A stretch of DNA of 39,162 nt, from assembly GCA_011525685.1 (NCBI GenBank), contig WYBW01000056.1, positions 1 through 39,162 of the forward strand. Direction: 5' to 3'. The notes under the pieces were generated by a model, which did not search any database, was not told the DNA's origin, and saw only the letters and a program-made list of their open reading frames with translations. Made by a program: the position numbers and the translations under genes. This stretch comes from Verrucomicrobiia bacterium. GTDB taxonomy: Bacteria; Verrucomicrobiota; Verrucomicrobiia; Limisphaerales; JADLHS01. Below, in pieces: positions 38,839 through 39,162 of the stretch (positions within the stretch are counted from its first letter, which is position 1; the number at the start of each line of letters is the position of its first letter).

Positions 38839-38989
38839 GGAATGTCCACCGGTCAAGCGTGCCGGGCCTGTTTGCTAAACCGTGCGTGCCTTCGGGCAAG
38901 TGATGCACTGCAGTTCGCGATAGCGAACCAGACCGTTTGGGGCATCTCACTTGCAGGACTTGGGAAGTCCACTCCACGGCATTCCGCCA
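38839..38989 (+). tRNA. tRNA-Ser (anticodon GCT) interrupted in the T-loop
   Basis: Acceptor GGAATGT/GCATTCC, G73, encoded CCA. Anticodon loop TTGCTAA on a weak stem. Class II variable arm TGCC-TTCG-GGCA as expected for Ser. The T-stem keeps only GTG/CAC. Removing 38908-38970 leaves the T-loop TGCAACT, the same loop as in another tRNA of the array. Primary gene 151 nt. Confidence 0.7.
38908..38970 (+). other. 63-nt intervening sequence in tRNA-Ser(GCT)
   Basis: Same length and same ends as 27375-27437. In the helix formed by the two ends, GG/CC of the Arg copy is replaced by AG/CT here, a compensatory change. The 3' hairpin is GGACT-TGGGA-AGTCC. Confidence 0.72.
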
Positions 38990-38990
38990 G

Positions 38991-39040
38991 GCGCGCGTAG
39001 CTCAAAGAGAGCCGGCGGCTTTATACCCCGCGTCGCACTA
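38991..39040 (+). pseudogene. Truncated tRNA-like fragment
   Basis: GCGCGCG-TA, D-arm GCTC-AAAGA-GAGC and an anticodon-like arm around CTTTATA are present, but no T-arm or 3' acceptor follows. It breaks off where unrelated sequence containing GGTTGTTGAACAAAGG starts. Confidence 0.5.
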
Positions 39041-39162
39041 GCAGGTTGTTGAACAAAGGCCTTTTTTGAGGCCCGACTCATTCTAATGACTCGGTATTCC
39101 CATTTGACGCGTGATCTCAGCCGGATTTTTGTCTGTTCACGCCGCCCGCTTCGGCGTTCTCA
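39041..39162. other. Right edge, possible end of a mobile element
   Basis: GGTTGTTGAACAAAGGCC, at the break of the truncated tRNA, is reminiscent of terminal sequences of some insertion sequences. A GGCCTTTTTTGAGGCC hairpin follows. The window ends before any transposase can be seen. Confidence 0.3.

Overview
The window is about 39 kb of GC-rich bacterial DNA. It looks like a Verrucomicrobiota chromosome of the Pedosphaera/Limisphaerales type. This is an inference from the paired PSCyt1/DUF1549/DUF1553 and DUF1501 genes, the very large CotH/lamin-tail secreted protein, a coiled-coil protein of a kind I associate with this group, and the many palindromic intergenic repeats.

Layout. Positions 1-25.5 kb are ordinary chromosome. 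There is a broken REP-associated transposase, a cytochrome-type PSD1 gene with its DUF1501 partner, a D-threonine-aldolase-like enzyme, a secreted protein of unknown function, an EF-G paralogue, a POT peptide transporter, a DUF885 peptidase-like protein, a GH39-like glycosidase, trigger factor, a TPR protein and a 2160-residue secreted CotH/lamin-tail protein. Palindromic repeats fill most gaps.

From about 26.4 kb to the right edge the DNA changes character. About 25 tRNA genes, all on the plus strand and covering 17 amino acids, lie in two blocks. Between and around them are an RtcB-type RNA ligase gene, five Y RNA genes, the Ro60 (TROVE) gene, three small two-gene toxin-antitoxin-like modules and a GIY-YIG nuclease gene. 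The tRNAs share one peculiarity: position 55 of the T-loop is G in all 25, and most D-loops lack the GG pair, so the normal elbow contacts cannot form. Aminoacylation identity features are nevertheless kept (G3:U70 in Ala, G-1:C73 in His, U73 in Cys, A73 in Leu). The tRNA-like domains of the four longer Y RNAs, by contrast, keep canonical T-loops, and two keep canonical D-loops.

Two tRNAs (Arg-UCU and Ser-GCU) are interrupted in the T-loop by homologous intervening sequences of exactly 63 nt. A third (Glu-UUC-like) is interrupted at the end of the anticodon loop by a 100-nt hairpin element. That element belongs to a family of six; the other five abut tRNA 3' ends, and one copy leads straight into the GIY-YIG gene.

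Working model (inference): this is an RNA-repair/RNA-quality-control island in which Ro60 with Y RNAs and an RtcB2-like ligase serve, or were recruited by, an accessory set of elbow-defective tRNAs. Some of these tRNAs need an intervening sequence removed and the ends rejoined. No splicing, ligation or expression can be proven from sequence alone.
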